Below are positions 1 through 7,684 of a DNA stretch of 18,640 nt, piece by piece. A program made the position numbers and the translations under genes. The notes under the pieces were generated by a model, which did not search any database, was not told where the DNA came from, and saw only the letters and a program-made list of their open reading frames with translations. The stretch covers positions 1-18,640 of the forward strand of contig CABQHM010000063.1 of the NCBI GenBank assembly GCA_902464015.1. The letters run 5' to 3'. The stretch comes from an uncultured Coriobacteriales bacterium. Its GTDB lineage: Bacteria > Actinomycetota > Coriobacteriia > Coriobacteriales > UMGS124. The number at the start of each line of letters is the position of its first letter. Position 1 is the first letter of the stretch.

Positions 1-35
1 GGATAATCGGACGGGTGCCTCCAAAAATGGTTGGC

Positions 36-66
36 GGGGCTTTTGTTACAGCCCCTTCTTTTACAC
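36..66 (+). terminator. Probable intrinsic terminator at the left edge
   Basis: A 6-bp inverted repeat, GGGGCT at 36-41 and AGCCCC at 50-55, is followed on the plus strand by a T-rich run (TTCTTTTA). It would end a plus-strand transcript entering from outside the window. It may also act on the converging flavoprotein transcript from the right, but the T-tract is weaker in that direction. Confidence 0.4.
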
Positions 67-97
67 CAGGGTCTTTACGGCTCCCCAGCCGCCCTTC

Positions 98-1753
98 TTA
101 CTCCGCGGCGGCGGTGCGACCGGCAACGAAGCCAGTCGTGACGGCGCGGCCCACGGACGTCGAGGGCAGGTGGCGCGGGTACTGGTCGGCGAACATGCCG
201 CCCGAGGTGTTGCCGGTCGCGAACAGGCCGGCGATGGGCTGCTCGTTCTTGTCAAGCACGCGCGAGTCGGGGTCGATGGTGAGGCCGCTCACCGTGACGA
301 GGAACGAGGAGTTCGTCATGACGGCATAGTAGGGCGCGGTGTCAAAGCGCTGGCAGCCGGACAGGTCGCGCAGGTACTCGGCGTCCTGGGGCTCCGCCTC
401 GTCGAAGTAGCCGTTCCACTTCTCCACCGTGGCGGCCAGGCGCTCGGCGTCCACGCCGATCTTGTCGGCAAGCTCCTCGACGGTGTCGGCCGAAACCATC
501 CATCCGGCATCGGTGTAGTCCTTAACGGTCGTGCCCATAACGTCCGTGCCTGTCTTCTCCGCCATGGCGTCGATAAAGGACTGGTCGATGATGGTCCACA
601 CGCCGCCGCGGTAGGCGTTCGTGTTGATGGCGCTGGTCGTGAAGTTGAACATGAGGCCCTCGTTGACGAAGCGCTCGCCGCGGGCGTTGACGTAGATGCC
701 GTCGCGGAACGCATGGAAGAACTGGCCGTTCTCGGGATAACCGCCGCCGAAGGACATGGTGCAGTGGGGCAGCGGGTCCATACCGGCGCCCGCCAAGAGG
801 CCCATCATGTGGCCATCGCCCGTGGAGCCGGTGCCCGTGGAGGACATGGACGTGGTGGAGAAGTCCTCGGGGCGGCACCAGGCCTCGACCATCTTGGGGT
901 TCATCTCGTATCCGCCGCAGGACAGAACGACGCCCTTGGAGGCGTTGATTTGCGCGTACGCCCCGTCGTCCATGTTCTTGACGATGGCGCCCGTCACGCG
1001 GCCGTCACCGTCCTGCAGGAGCTGGACGCCGGCGGTCTTGAAGCGCATGTCGATGTTGTCATACGTGGCGATTGCCTCGTTGAGTGCGTCCATGACAAAG
1101 GGCCCGAGCAGCCAGGACGTGGCGCCGGTGTTGTCGAACGTGTGCTCGCCCTTCAACGCGTCGCTCTCCTCGTTGGTGGCGCGGATCTTGATGCCGCTCG
1201 TACTGCGGTCGAGCACGTCCTGCATGAAGTCGATGGCGGCGCCGGAGTTGTTGATGAACGACCAGACGTTTTCCTGGCGGACGCGGTAGTCGCCTGCCGT
1301 CACGATGGCGTTGACATACTCGGCCGGGTTGACCTCGATGCCCTGCTCCTTCTGCGAGAAGGAGTTGTAGCCGCCAACGCTCTCCCACTGGTTGCGGCCG
1401 CTGTCCATCTTCTCGACGCACACGACCTGGGCACCGTCGGTGGCCGCCTTTGCCGCGGCCATGAGGCCGGACACGCCGCCGCCGATGACGAGGACGTCGC
1501 ACTCGAGCGTCTCCGCAATCTCGTCGGCACCGATCTGACGGGCCTCGAAGGCCACGGGGGCCTCGTAATCGTCGAACAGGGGCCAGCCCTTGTCGGCCAC
1601 GGGCATGCCGCGCATGCCGTCCCCAAGGGCCGCGACGTAGTCTACGCCCTCAACACCGGCTGCATCGTCGGCGAAGGCGACGGTGGATCCGGCGGCAATT
1701 GCCGATGCGGCAGCGGTGGCGGTGATGACGAAACTCCTGCGGTTCATCTCCAT
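98..1753 (-). CDS. Tat-exported FAD-dependent reductase, fumarate reductase flavoprotein-like
   Basis: This 551-residue protein belongs to the fumarate reductase/succinate dehydrogenase flavoprotein superfamily, whose exported members reduce small organic electron acceptors. I chose the ATG at 1753 because AGGAAAGGA lies just upstream and because it puts a twin-arginine motif (NRRSFV, residues 4-9) at the N-terminus, followed by a hydrophobic stretch and an AFA cleavage site near residue 28. The FAD-binding fold starts at GGGVSG (91-96) and ends with the ribose-binding Glu near 114. The C-terminal FAD segment reads GLFATGNTSGGMFADQYP and continues to GFVAGRTAA. The His and Arg residues that hold fumarate in flavocytochrome c are not recognisable; a Tyr-Pro motif (DQYPRH) sits there instead, so the substrate is probably not fumarate. 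There is no heme or FMN domain, so the electron donor must be a separate protein. It diverges from the membrane LuxR gene at 2051, its likely regulator. The substrate is unknown. Confidence 0.93.
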   Translation of the reverse strand: MEMNRRSFVITATAAASAIAAGSTVAFADDAAGVEGVDYVAALGDGMRGMPVADKGWPLFDDYEAPVAFEARQIGADEIAETLECDVLVIGGGVSGLMAAAKAATDGAQVVCVEKMDSGRNQWESVGGYNSFSQKEQGIEVNPAEYVNAIVTAGDYRVRQENVWSFINNSGAAIDFMQDVLDRSTSGIKIRATNEESDALKGEHTFDNTGATSWLLGPFVMDALNEAIATYDNIDMRFKTAGVQLLQDGDGRVTGAIVKNMDDGAYAQINASKGVVLSCGGYEMNPKMVEAWCRPEDFSTTSMSSTGTGSTGDGHMMGLLAGAGMDPLPHCTMSFGGGYPENGQFFHAFRDGIYVNARGERFVNEGLMFNFTTSAINTNAYRGGVWTIIDQSFIDAMAEKTGTDVMGTTVKDYTDAGWMVSADTVEELADKIGVDAERLAATVEKWNGYFDEAEPQDAEYLRDLSGCQRFDTAPYYAVMTNSSFLVTVSGLTIDPDSRVLDKNEQPIAGLFATGNTSGGMFADQYPRHLPSTSVGRAVTTGFVAGRTAAAE

Positions 1754-1860
1754 GACAGCGTTCCTTTCCTCGAAGTGAGGCTCGGCGCGACGCGGCGGGC
1801 CTGTGCATCCCCCTTGTGGGAAACAACCTTCCAGGCTAGCAGACTCAGGGTCCAAGGTGC

Positions 1861-1916
1861 GGATGATAAATGAGGTGCACGGATGATTTTATGCAGCGAA
1901 TGCGTATGAGACACAA
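1861..1916 (-). promoter_or_regulatory. Possible promoter with a 20-bp-spaced direct repeat upstream of the first flavoprotein
   Basis: On the minus strand TTGTGT (1916-1911) and CATAAA (1893-1888) are 17 bases apart, a weak sigma-70-like pair. The plus-strand heptamer GGATGAT occurs at 1861-1867 and again at 1881-1887, exactly 20 bases apart and followed by A/T-rich bases, so both copies face the same side of the helix. The repeat lies about 108-134 bases upstream of the flavoprotein start and could bind a regulator. The promoter assignment is tentative. Confidence 0.25.
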
Positions 1917-1988
1917 ATCACCCGCATCTCATCCACCTCTTTGAGCAGGGGTTTCATCGCGACATTTCTACGGCACGACTCTCGTCCA

Positions 1989-2004
1989 AAAAGTGTACAC
2001 TTTT
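1989..2004. promoter_or_regulatory. 16-bp perfect palindrome, candidate operator between the flavoprotein and LuxR genes
   Basis: The sequence AAAAGTGTACACTTTT is a perfect palindrome 47 bases upstream of the ATG proposed for the LuxR gene. The GTG inside it can be read as a start in the frame of the LuxR body, but it has no ribosome-binding site and is better explained as part of the operator. It may be the autoregulatory or divergent operator of the adjacent LuxR protein. Confidence 0.4.
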
Positions 2005-2050
2005 CGCCACGCATCGGCCGAACCCGTTCGGCCCCACCCCGGGGAGTCAC

Positions 2051-3555
2051 ATGGCAAGCAGCGTCCACATCGCATCGAACATTCCAACGGAGGCAGAAGC
2101 GCCCCTTGCGGCCCCGATGCACCGAGAAGGCCCGGCGTCCCCCTGCTCCCCTGGTCCTTCGTGGGCATGGGGGTCTTCATCTCCTGGCTCAGCCTCACGC
2201 ACCTGCGCGGCGGATTCGTGTTTGTCGACGGGGCAGGCAGTGCGGGCACGTTAGTCGACTACCTCATGCGCGTCGGCGACATAGGCGCCCTCCTCGCCTG
2301 CGCCGTGCTGGCGAACAGAATCGGGCAGCTTTCCAAACATCGCTCCTTTTGCATCGTCGCCGTCGCCCTCGGAACGCTCGGCACCCTGCTTGCGCCCGTC
2401 GCGCTGCATCTTGGCTCGCCGGCCCTCTTTGCGACCGCGAGCGTGTGCGCCGGTGCCGGGGGCGCCGTGGCATTGCTTCTGTGGGCCGAGGCATATAGTC
2501 AGATGGGCCCGGCCCGATGCCTGGTCTTCGGTGCCTTGAGCTGCATGCTCGCAGGCGCCATCGCCCTCGTCGGCTCGTCGATGGCCTACTGGCGAGCCTG
2601 TCTTGTCATTGGCTTTCTGCTCCCTGCATCTGCCATCATGGCCGGGGTGTCGCTTTCTCGCCTACCCGCCGCCGCGCAACCGAGCTCCCCCGTTGCCGAG
2701 ACGAGAAGGGCCTCCTACCCCGTGCCTTGGAAGCTCGTCTTGCTTATGGCGCTTGCAGGGTTTGCCTCAGGCTTCGCGGGCTCCATCCTTTCGAACAACG
2801 ACGCGATCGGGGCGCTTCACCGCATCGAGGCAACCGCCTTGTTCGGGCTGCTTGCGCTTGTCTTGCTGTTCGCGCGCCGGGGCGACGCCGACATCCGTTG
2901 GCTGGCCCGATGCACGCTCCCCCTCGTCGTGGCCTCGCTTGTCCTCATTCCCCTCGCCCTGCCGGCGGGCGACGTCGCCGTCTCGTTCCTCGTCAAATAT
3001 TCCTACGTGGCCTTCACCCTGTTCGCCCTCGCCACGCTCGCCAACGCCTGCTACCGCCATGACATCCCGAGCCTTCGCGTTTTCGCGAGCGCCCGCGCCG
3101 CGAGCGAGGCCGCCATGTTCGCGGGCATCATATTGCGCCGCCAGATGCAGGCGTCCGGGGCGTTCGGAGAGGCGGCGATGATGTGGGCCGTCTCCGTCGT
3201 CGGGCTTGTCGCAGTCGTCGCCTGCGTGCTGTTGTGGCGCTCCGAGCGCGCGGTCACCTCTGATTGGGGCGCCACGGGAATCGACCCCGCAAGCGGCTTG
3301 CAAGTCAAAAGCGCCCGCGGGCTGCTCTTCGAGCGGCTTGACGACCTGTCGGAGCGGTGTGGCCTCACGCCGCGCGAAAAAGACGTCCTCACCCTTCTCG
3401 CGCAAGGGCGCGACTATGCCGAGATGGAGGACGAGCTGTTCGTCTCGCACAACACGCTCAAGACCCACGTGCACCACATCTACGCCAAAACGGGCGTCCA
3501 TTCTCGCCGAGAGCTGCTGGAGCTGTTTGGGACGAATCCCGCAAGCACCAACTGA
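2051..3555 (+). CDS. Membrane-anchored LuxR-family transcriptional regulator, apparent 1-base frameshift near 2139-2143
   Basis: The long N-terminal part is hydrophobic with roughly a dozen membrane segments, resembling a transporter-like sensor. The last 65 residues form a LuxR-type DNA-binding domain (LTPREKDVLTLLAQG, then NTLKTHVHHIYAKTGV). ATG 2051 is preceded by GGGGAG about five bases away and opens a plausible N-terminus (MASSVHIAS), but this frame is not the one that encodes the membrane domain. Adding one C to the five-C run at 2139-2143 joins the two frames into a 501-residue protein, matching the 505 residues of the paralogue at 3915-5432. Without a frameshift the only long start is GTG 1993, which lies inside a palindrome and lacks a ribosome-binding site. 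It is divergent from the flavoprotein at 98-1753 and probably controls it in response to a small molecule. The LuxR assignment is firm; the N-terminus is not. Confidence 0.85.
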
Positions 3556-3635
3556 TGCCTTGCCACAGTCGTTTGACCTGCTCACGCAAGGTGATGACAA
3601 CCCCTCTGGCACGACAGACCGACTGGCCCCGCCCC

Positions 3636-3838
3636 CTACAGCTTCAGCGCGCCCTTCTTGCAGGCCTTCACGCACTCGAGGCACAGGATGCACTCGGTGG
3701 CGTTGCGGCGGGAGCGGGAGTCGTCGAGGACATCGACGTCCATGGGGCAGGCGCGCAGGCAGGCCCCGCAGCCCACGCACTTGTCGCTGTCGCAGGTGAC
3801 GCGCATGAGGCTGACGTGGGCCGCCGGCTTCATGAGCA
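3636..3838 (-). pseudogene. C-terminal remnant of a NapH-like 4Fe-4S membrane protein
   Basis: This stretch encodes the last 66 residues of the protein at 9255-10091, with both ferredoxin motifs intact (CVGCGACLRACP and CILCLECVKAC), but lacks the six membrane segments and the upstream Cys motifs. By eye the DNA differs from the intact copy at about 7 of roughly 206 positions, giving three amino-acid changes (K/R, V/A, S/H). Similarity stops abruptly at 3838, after the shared GAGCA. An open frame of 67 codons can be read from a TTG, but no ribosome-binding site is evident, so I treat it as a remnant. It lies between the converging ends of two LuxR genes. A small soluble ferredoxin is a less likely alternative. 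Confidence 0.75.
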
Positions 3839-3914
3839 AGCGATTGCAACGCCTCGCCTGCGGTTATGCCCCACCTGCATCACCGCCGCCCTTGCCGTCG
3901 CAGGCTACACTCCT

Positions 3915-5432
3915 CTACCCCAGCCCTTCGACCAGATCAAGCAGCTCCTGCTTCGAATGAACCCCGAACTTGTCATAGATACGTCGAACATGAGAGCGCA
4001 CGGTGTTCTCGGAGATGGCGAGGGCCCCGGCCACATAGGGAATGCTTCGACCCCGTGCGATGAGCCCGAACACGTCGGCCTCGCGCCGGGAGAGATGGTA
4101 TTCGAATGCCAACGCTTCGATGCGCTGGGCAAAGGGGGAACCGGCTGCTTCGTTTGCTTGAAGTTGCATGCCGTCGGCATCACGCTGTCCCGCAGAATCA
4201 TCCACTGGCTCAACGGTCTGGTCTTGCACCTGCTCGGTTGTGTCGGCCAGATGCTGCGGATCGTCCTCCCGCACCCCGCGCATGTGTGAAAGGTACAGCG
4301 AGCAGCACAGGATAAGCAAATAGGTAACGCTCACGATGAAGACGACGATGTCGACCGATCCCGACCAAATGCTTTCGGCCAAGAAGCCTCCCGCTGCGTG
4401 GCCCGCCATAATCATGCCAACGGTGATCCCGCGCGCAAGCCCGCCCACGATGGCGCCGGAGGTCTGCCAGTCGAATGCGGCATGCGCGATAGCGCACATC
4501 ACGACGACGTCGATGACCATCGTCCCCACGTTGATGAGAACGACCGCTGCGGTGAGCCCGGCCTGCGTGCCGGAGTTGATGACAATGGGCAGAGCCAGAA
4601 ATCCCGCTGAGACGAGCGCCATCACGAGGGCGTATATCTTGTTGGCCTCGAAGCTCTTGTTGCACCGTAGGGCAAGGTAGAGCAACGCCACCGCAACGAG
4701 CTCGAAGGCAAGCGTGACGGCATGCAGAAAGTTGAAGTCCGCCCGCGCCAAGGCGATTTCTTGCACGCATCCGCTCACAAAAAAGAAGGCGAGCGATCCG
4801 GTTATGGGCCACACGAGCGCGCCCGCAATGTGTCGTGCGTCATGCCGCGCACGCCTTACCTGCTCAGGAGTGAGCGCCCCCTCCTTTTGCCTGTAGCATG
4901 CGGCCAATGCGGCGGCACTCATGAGGGGAAGCGCAACGATGACGGCGACGCTCAAGACAGGGGAGACCTGCCCCAAAAGGGCAAGGAGCTGATAACCCAG
5001 GAGCGCCACGCAGATGGAGGCGCATATCGCCCGTCCCGACCTGTTTGCTTCGAGGCTGCCGAGCGCCTGCATCCACCGCACGTCAAGCATGGCGCTCGAG
5101 ACGCCGCTGACGATGCCGAGAGTTGTGAGGCCCAGGGGCATCCCAGCAGGAACCACCATGAGGGTGGCGATGGAGAGCGCCGTTACGGTAGCGCTGACCC
5201 AAGGCGCGCGGTCGCAAAATTTGGGATGGGCGGCAAAGACGAGCGCCCACAAGGGATGGGCAAGCACGGTGGCGACGAGCGAGGAGCCGAAGAACTCGCC
5301 GTGCGAGCTCAATACTGACTCAAGGCCACCGCCAAACGGCATGAAGGCAACCGTACTCTGGAAGCACAGCAGCGTCCACATCCAGTACAGGCCATAGCCG
5401 AGATGGCGGGGTGCCAGTCTCGTGTCGCTCAT
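3915..5432 (-). CDS. Membrane-anchored LuxR-family transcriptional regulator
   Basis: The gene encodes 505 residues. About the first 400 are hydrophobic with roughly twelve predicted membrane segments, starting LGYGLYWMWTLLCFQ. A polar linker and a C-terminal LuxR helix-turn-helix follow (LSRREADVFGLIARG, then NTVRSHVRRIYDKFGV). ATG 5432 is chosen because AAGGAG lies eight bases upstream and the hydrophobic region begins soon after; longer readings add an arginine-rich N-terminus unlike the family. No phosphoacceptor receiver domain is present, so the signal is probably sensed by the membrane domain. Transporter-like LuxR proteins of this architecture are numerous in Eggerthellaceae and typically sit beside exported flavoproteins. 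This one diverges from the flavoprotein at 5780-7582 across 347 bases and is its likely regulator. Confidence 0.92.
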   Translation of the reverse strand: MSDTRLAPRHLGYGLYWMWTLLCFQSTVAFMPFGGGLESVLSSHGEFFGSSLVATVLAHPLWALVFAAHPKFCDRAPWVSATVTALSIATLMVVPAGMPLGLTTLGIVSGVSSAMLDVRWMQALGSLEANRSGRAICASICVALLGYQLLALLGQVSPVLSVAVIVALPLMSAAALAACYRQKEGALTPEQVRRARHDARHIAGALVWPITGSLAFFFVSGCVQEIALARADFNFLHAVTLAFELVAVALLYLALRCNKSFEANKIYALVMALVSAGFLALPIVINSGTQAGLTAAVVLINVGTMVIDVVVMCAIAHAAFDWQTSGAIVGGLARGITVGMIMAGHAAGGFLAESIWSGSVDIVVFIVSVTYLLILCCSLYLSHMRGVREDDPQHLADTTEQVQDQTVEPVDDSAGQRDADGMQLQANEAAGSPFAQRIEALAFEYHLSRREADVFGLIARGRSIPYVAGALAISENTVRSHVRRIYDKFGVHSKQELLDLVEGLG

Positions 5433-5779
5433 TCGATTTGCTCCTTCACGTTGCCAGACGGCTCCTTTGCGCCGCCATAATGGGATGTGCCTATTGTGCC
5501 GTTGACCCGCCGTACAAGGCGATGCGAATCGCCCCTTTCGGACGAATCCATCTGTTTTCGATGCGTCCAGGGCGTGTCGCCGGCGCTTCATCGGCGTTTG
5601 CGCCCTCACCCGAAAATGACGTATAAGCAGGTTTGTTCCACTGAGTTCCCAGCTAGAAGGCTGGGAACTCTTTCATTCGTTTCGGGTCAACCATTTGAGA
5701 CGCCATTTGCCTACAGTGCAACTCGACGTGGCCCACACGGGGCCACACGTTGCAAGACATTGGAATTGGAGGACGCACT
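5433..5779. promoter_or_regulatory. Divergent intergenic region between a LuxR gene and a flavoprotein gene
   Basis: No gene is supported in these 347 bases. A candidate plus-strand promoter consists of TTGCGC (5598-5603) and TATAAG (5622-5627) with an 18-base spacer, placing transcription start near 5634. GGAGG (5768-5772) is the ribosome-binding site of the flavoprotein. The strongest element is a stem-loop at 5643-5670, listed separately. A promoter for the minus-strand LuxR gene must also lie here, but I cannot place it convincingly. Confidence 0.35.
5643..5681 (+). promoter_or_regulatory. Terminator-like stem-loop in the flavoprotein leader, or a large operator dyad
   Basis: GAGTTCCCAGC (5643-5653) and GCTGGGAACTC (5660-5670) are perfect 11-bp inverted arms around a 6-base loop, followed by TTTCATTCGTTT. 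No plus-strand gene lies upstream for it to terminate: the previous one ends at 3555. It is about 110 bases before the flavoprotein ATG, just after the candidate promoter, so it could be an attenuator in the leader RNA or the binding site of the divergent LuxR protein. Confidence 0.5.
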
Positions 5780-7582
5780 ATGAGCTCTGATATGACTCGT
5801 CGTTCGTTTCTTGGCGTAGGTGCAGCCGCGGTAGCCGCCTCTGCCCTGACCGGCGCCGCCCTGGCCGACGAAGCCACCGACGTCACCACTGCCGTCAGCG
5901 AGCAGGGCAACACCCATCTCGCCGTCAACGAGACGGGCAACCCCGGCTACTGGGATGAGAAGGGTATGTGGATTCCCGGTTGGCTCGTTGCCCCCGCCGC
6001 CCCTGAGACCGCCGACGAGGAGCTTGACTGCGACGTGCTCGTCGTGGGCCTGGGTGTAGCCGGTCTGTGCGCCGCCCGCGCTGCCGTCGAGGCCGGCGCT
6101 AAGGTCATCTGTGTTGAGCAGTCCGAGAGCTACAACTGCCGCGCAGCCCAGTTCGGCAACATCAACTCCAGCTTCTCCGTGGGCGCTGGCGTCGAGTTCA
6201 CCCCCGAGGAGAAAATCGGCATGCTCAACGCCGAGATGCAGGCCAACGGCTGGCGTCCCGACCCGCGCATCTGGAACTACTGGATCAACAACTCCGGTGA
6301 GGCCTTCGATTGGCATGTGTCGGCCAACCCCGACATCATCTTCCTCGACCCGAACCTCACGCCCTCTGAGTCCGGTGTAAACGGCGCCGACGTTCCCTCC
6401 AGCGGCATGGGCGGCGAGTCGGTCGACGGCAACATGTATATGACCTGCTTCAACAACCCCAAGAACCCCGAGTACGACTACGACTCGGAGCTCTACCCCA
6501 TGTACCCCGATGTCATCTGCTTCCGTCCTGACCAGATTGCCCTGAACGACAAGATCATGGAGATTATCCAGGCCAGCGCCGACGTCCACTTCAACACGAA
6601 GTGCAACCTGTTCATCAATGGCGACGACGGTGCCGTCACGGGCGCATGGTGCACCGATGCCGACGGCAAGGTTCTCAAGATCAACGCCAAGGCCACGATT
6701 GACTCCTGCGGCGACTATGGCTCGAACACCGAGATGCGCTCCTACTTCAGCCACGAGTCCTTCTCGATGACCAGCTGGGTGTGGAACTCCATGGACCCCG
6801 ACGGCAATCCCACCAACATGGGCATGGGCCTGAAGCTGGCCGCTTGGGCGGGCGCCGGCGTGGACTTCTCCGCCGCCCCGATGATGACCCACTCCTTCGG
6901 CGGCGCTCTGGGCTGCGACCCGTTCCTGCTCGTTGACAAGAACGGTCAGCGCTTCTGCAACGAGGACGTTCCCGGTCACCTGCTGTCGCAGGTCGCCGTG
7001 CGCACCCCTGGCAAGGTCGTCTTCCAGATCTTTGACAGCAAGTATCCCGAGCAGGTGCACACCATGCCCAACGGCCATGCCTGCTACTGGAAGATCGTCG
7101 ACGACATCGAGACCGAGCCTTGGGGCAACTACATCGAGAACATCGGCATGCGCACGCCCGACGAGGTCACCGAGGCCGCCACGGCCGTGTGCGACACTCT
7201 TGAGGAACTCGCCGAGCAGCTCGGCATCGACCCCGACGGACTGAAGGCCACTGTCGAACGCTATAACGAGCTCGCCGAGCAGGGTCGTGACGACGACTTC
7301 GGCAAGCGCGCCGATCGCCTGTATCCCATCGTGGAGCCCCCGTTCTATGGCACGAAGATGGAGGGCGCCTTCGCCTTCTGCATGACCCACGGCGTTCTGG
7401 CCGACGCAGGCTGCCACGCCCTCGACGAGGACCGCAACATCATCCCGGGTCTCTACGTCGCCGGTAACACCATGGGCTGCCGTTTCGCCGAGGACTACCC
7501 CACGACCATCATGGGCGTGTCTCACTCCATGGCAATGACGTTTGGCCGCCTTGCCGGCATGAACGCCGCTGCTGGCAAATAA
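5780..7582 (+). CDS. Tat-exported FAD-dependent reductase, fumarate reductase flavoprotein-like
   Basis: The product has 600 residues. ATG 5780 follows GGAGG by seven bases and gives a twin-arginine signal (MTRRSFLGVG, residues 5-14) ending near ALA-DEA around residue 30. The FAD-binding fold begins with GLGVAG (90-95) and the ribose-binding Glu is near 113. The C-terminal cofactor segment is GLYVAGNTMGCRFAEDYP, ending in MTFGRLAGMNAA. As in the protein at 98-1753, the catalytic His and Arg positions of fumarate reductase are not recognisable and a Tyr-Pro motif (EDYP) occupies that region, so a different enoate-like or cyclic substrate is likely. It has no attached heme or FMN domain. It is divergent from the membrane LuxR gene at 3915-5432, its probable regulator, and is followed 102 bases later by an S41 peptidase homologue. 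The family is secure; the substrate is unknown. Confidence 0.93.
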   Translation: MSSDMTRRSFLGVGAAAVAASALTGAALADEATDVTTAVSEQGNTHLAVNETGNPGYWDEKGMWIPGWLVAPAAPETADEELDCDVLVVGLGVAGLCAARAAVEAGAKVICVEQSESYNCRAAQFGNINSSFSVGAGVEFTPEEKIGMLNAEMQANGWRPDPRIWNYWINNSGEAFDWHVSANPDIIFLDPNLTPSESGVNGADVPSSGMGGESVDGNMYMTCFNNPKNPEYDYDSELYPMYPDVICFRPDQIALNDKIMEIIQASADVHFNTKCNLFINGDDGAVTGAWCTDADGKVLKINAKATIDSCGDYGSNTEMRSYFSHESFSMTSWVWNSMDPDGNPTNMGMGLKLAAWAGAGVDFSAAPMMTHSFGGALGCDPFLLVDKNGQRFCNEDVPGHLLSQVAVRTPGKVVFQIFDSKYPEQVHTMPNGHACYWKIVDDIETEPWGNYIENIGMRTPDEVTEAATAVCDTLEELAEQLGIDPDGLKATVERYNELAEQGRDDDFGKRADRLYPIVEPPFYGTKMEGAFAFCMTHGVLADAGCHALDEDRNIIPGLYVAGNTMGCRFAEDYPTTIMGVSHSMAMTFGRLAGMNAAAGK

Positions 7583-7610
7583 AGCAATCTGCTAGATCTG
7601 ATGTGATTGA

Positions 7611-7650
7611 GCGCACGGGGGAGGGGCGGCCCGAACCCGTGCGCCTTATT
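7611..7650 (+). terminator. Possible intercistronic terminator or stem-loop
   Basis: GCGCACGGG (7611-7619) pairs perfectly with CCCGTGCGC (7636-7644) across a 16-base GC-rich loop, followed by a short T-containing run (CTTATTC). It lies between the flavoprotein stop and the ribosome-binding site of the peptidase gene, so it may reduce readthrough or stabilise the upstream message. The poor T-tract makes full termination doubtful. Confidence 0.35.
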
Positions 7651-7684
7651 CAACTTGTTCGCTCTTTTGAGGAGGATATGAGTC

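Noticed and set aside
170..1873. Long plus-strand open frame opposite the first flavoprotein
   Set aside because: It is the complement of a clear flavoprotein gene, is rich in Val/Gly/Ala/His as expected for an antisense shadow in GC-rich DNA, and has no recognisable domain.
1993..2050. GTG 1993 as the start of the LuxR gene
   Set aside because: It lies in a perfect palindrome, lacks a ribosome-binding site and adds an arginine/proline-rich N-terminus; the ATG at 2051 with a frameshift explains the region better.
3856..3905. GCCTGCG/CGCAGGC inverted repeat as terminator of the second LuxR gene
   Set aside because: The arms are only 7 bp, the loop is 36 bases and there is no T-tract.
5711..7525. 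604-codon minus-strand frame opposite the second flavoprotein
   Set aside because: Shadow of the coding strand; no ribosome-binding site or family resemblance.
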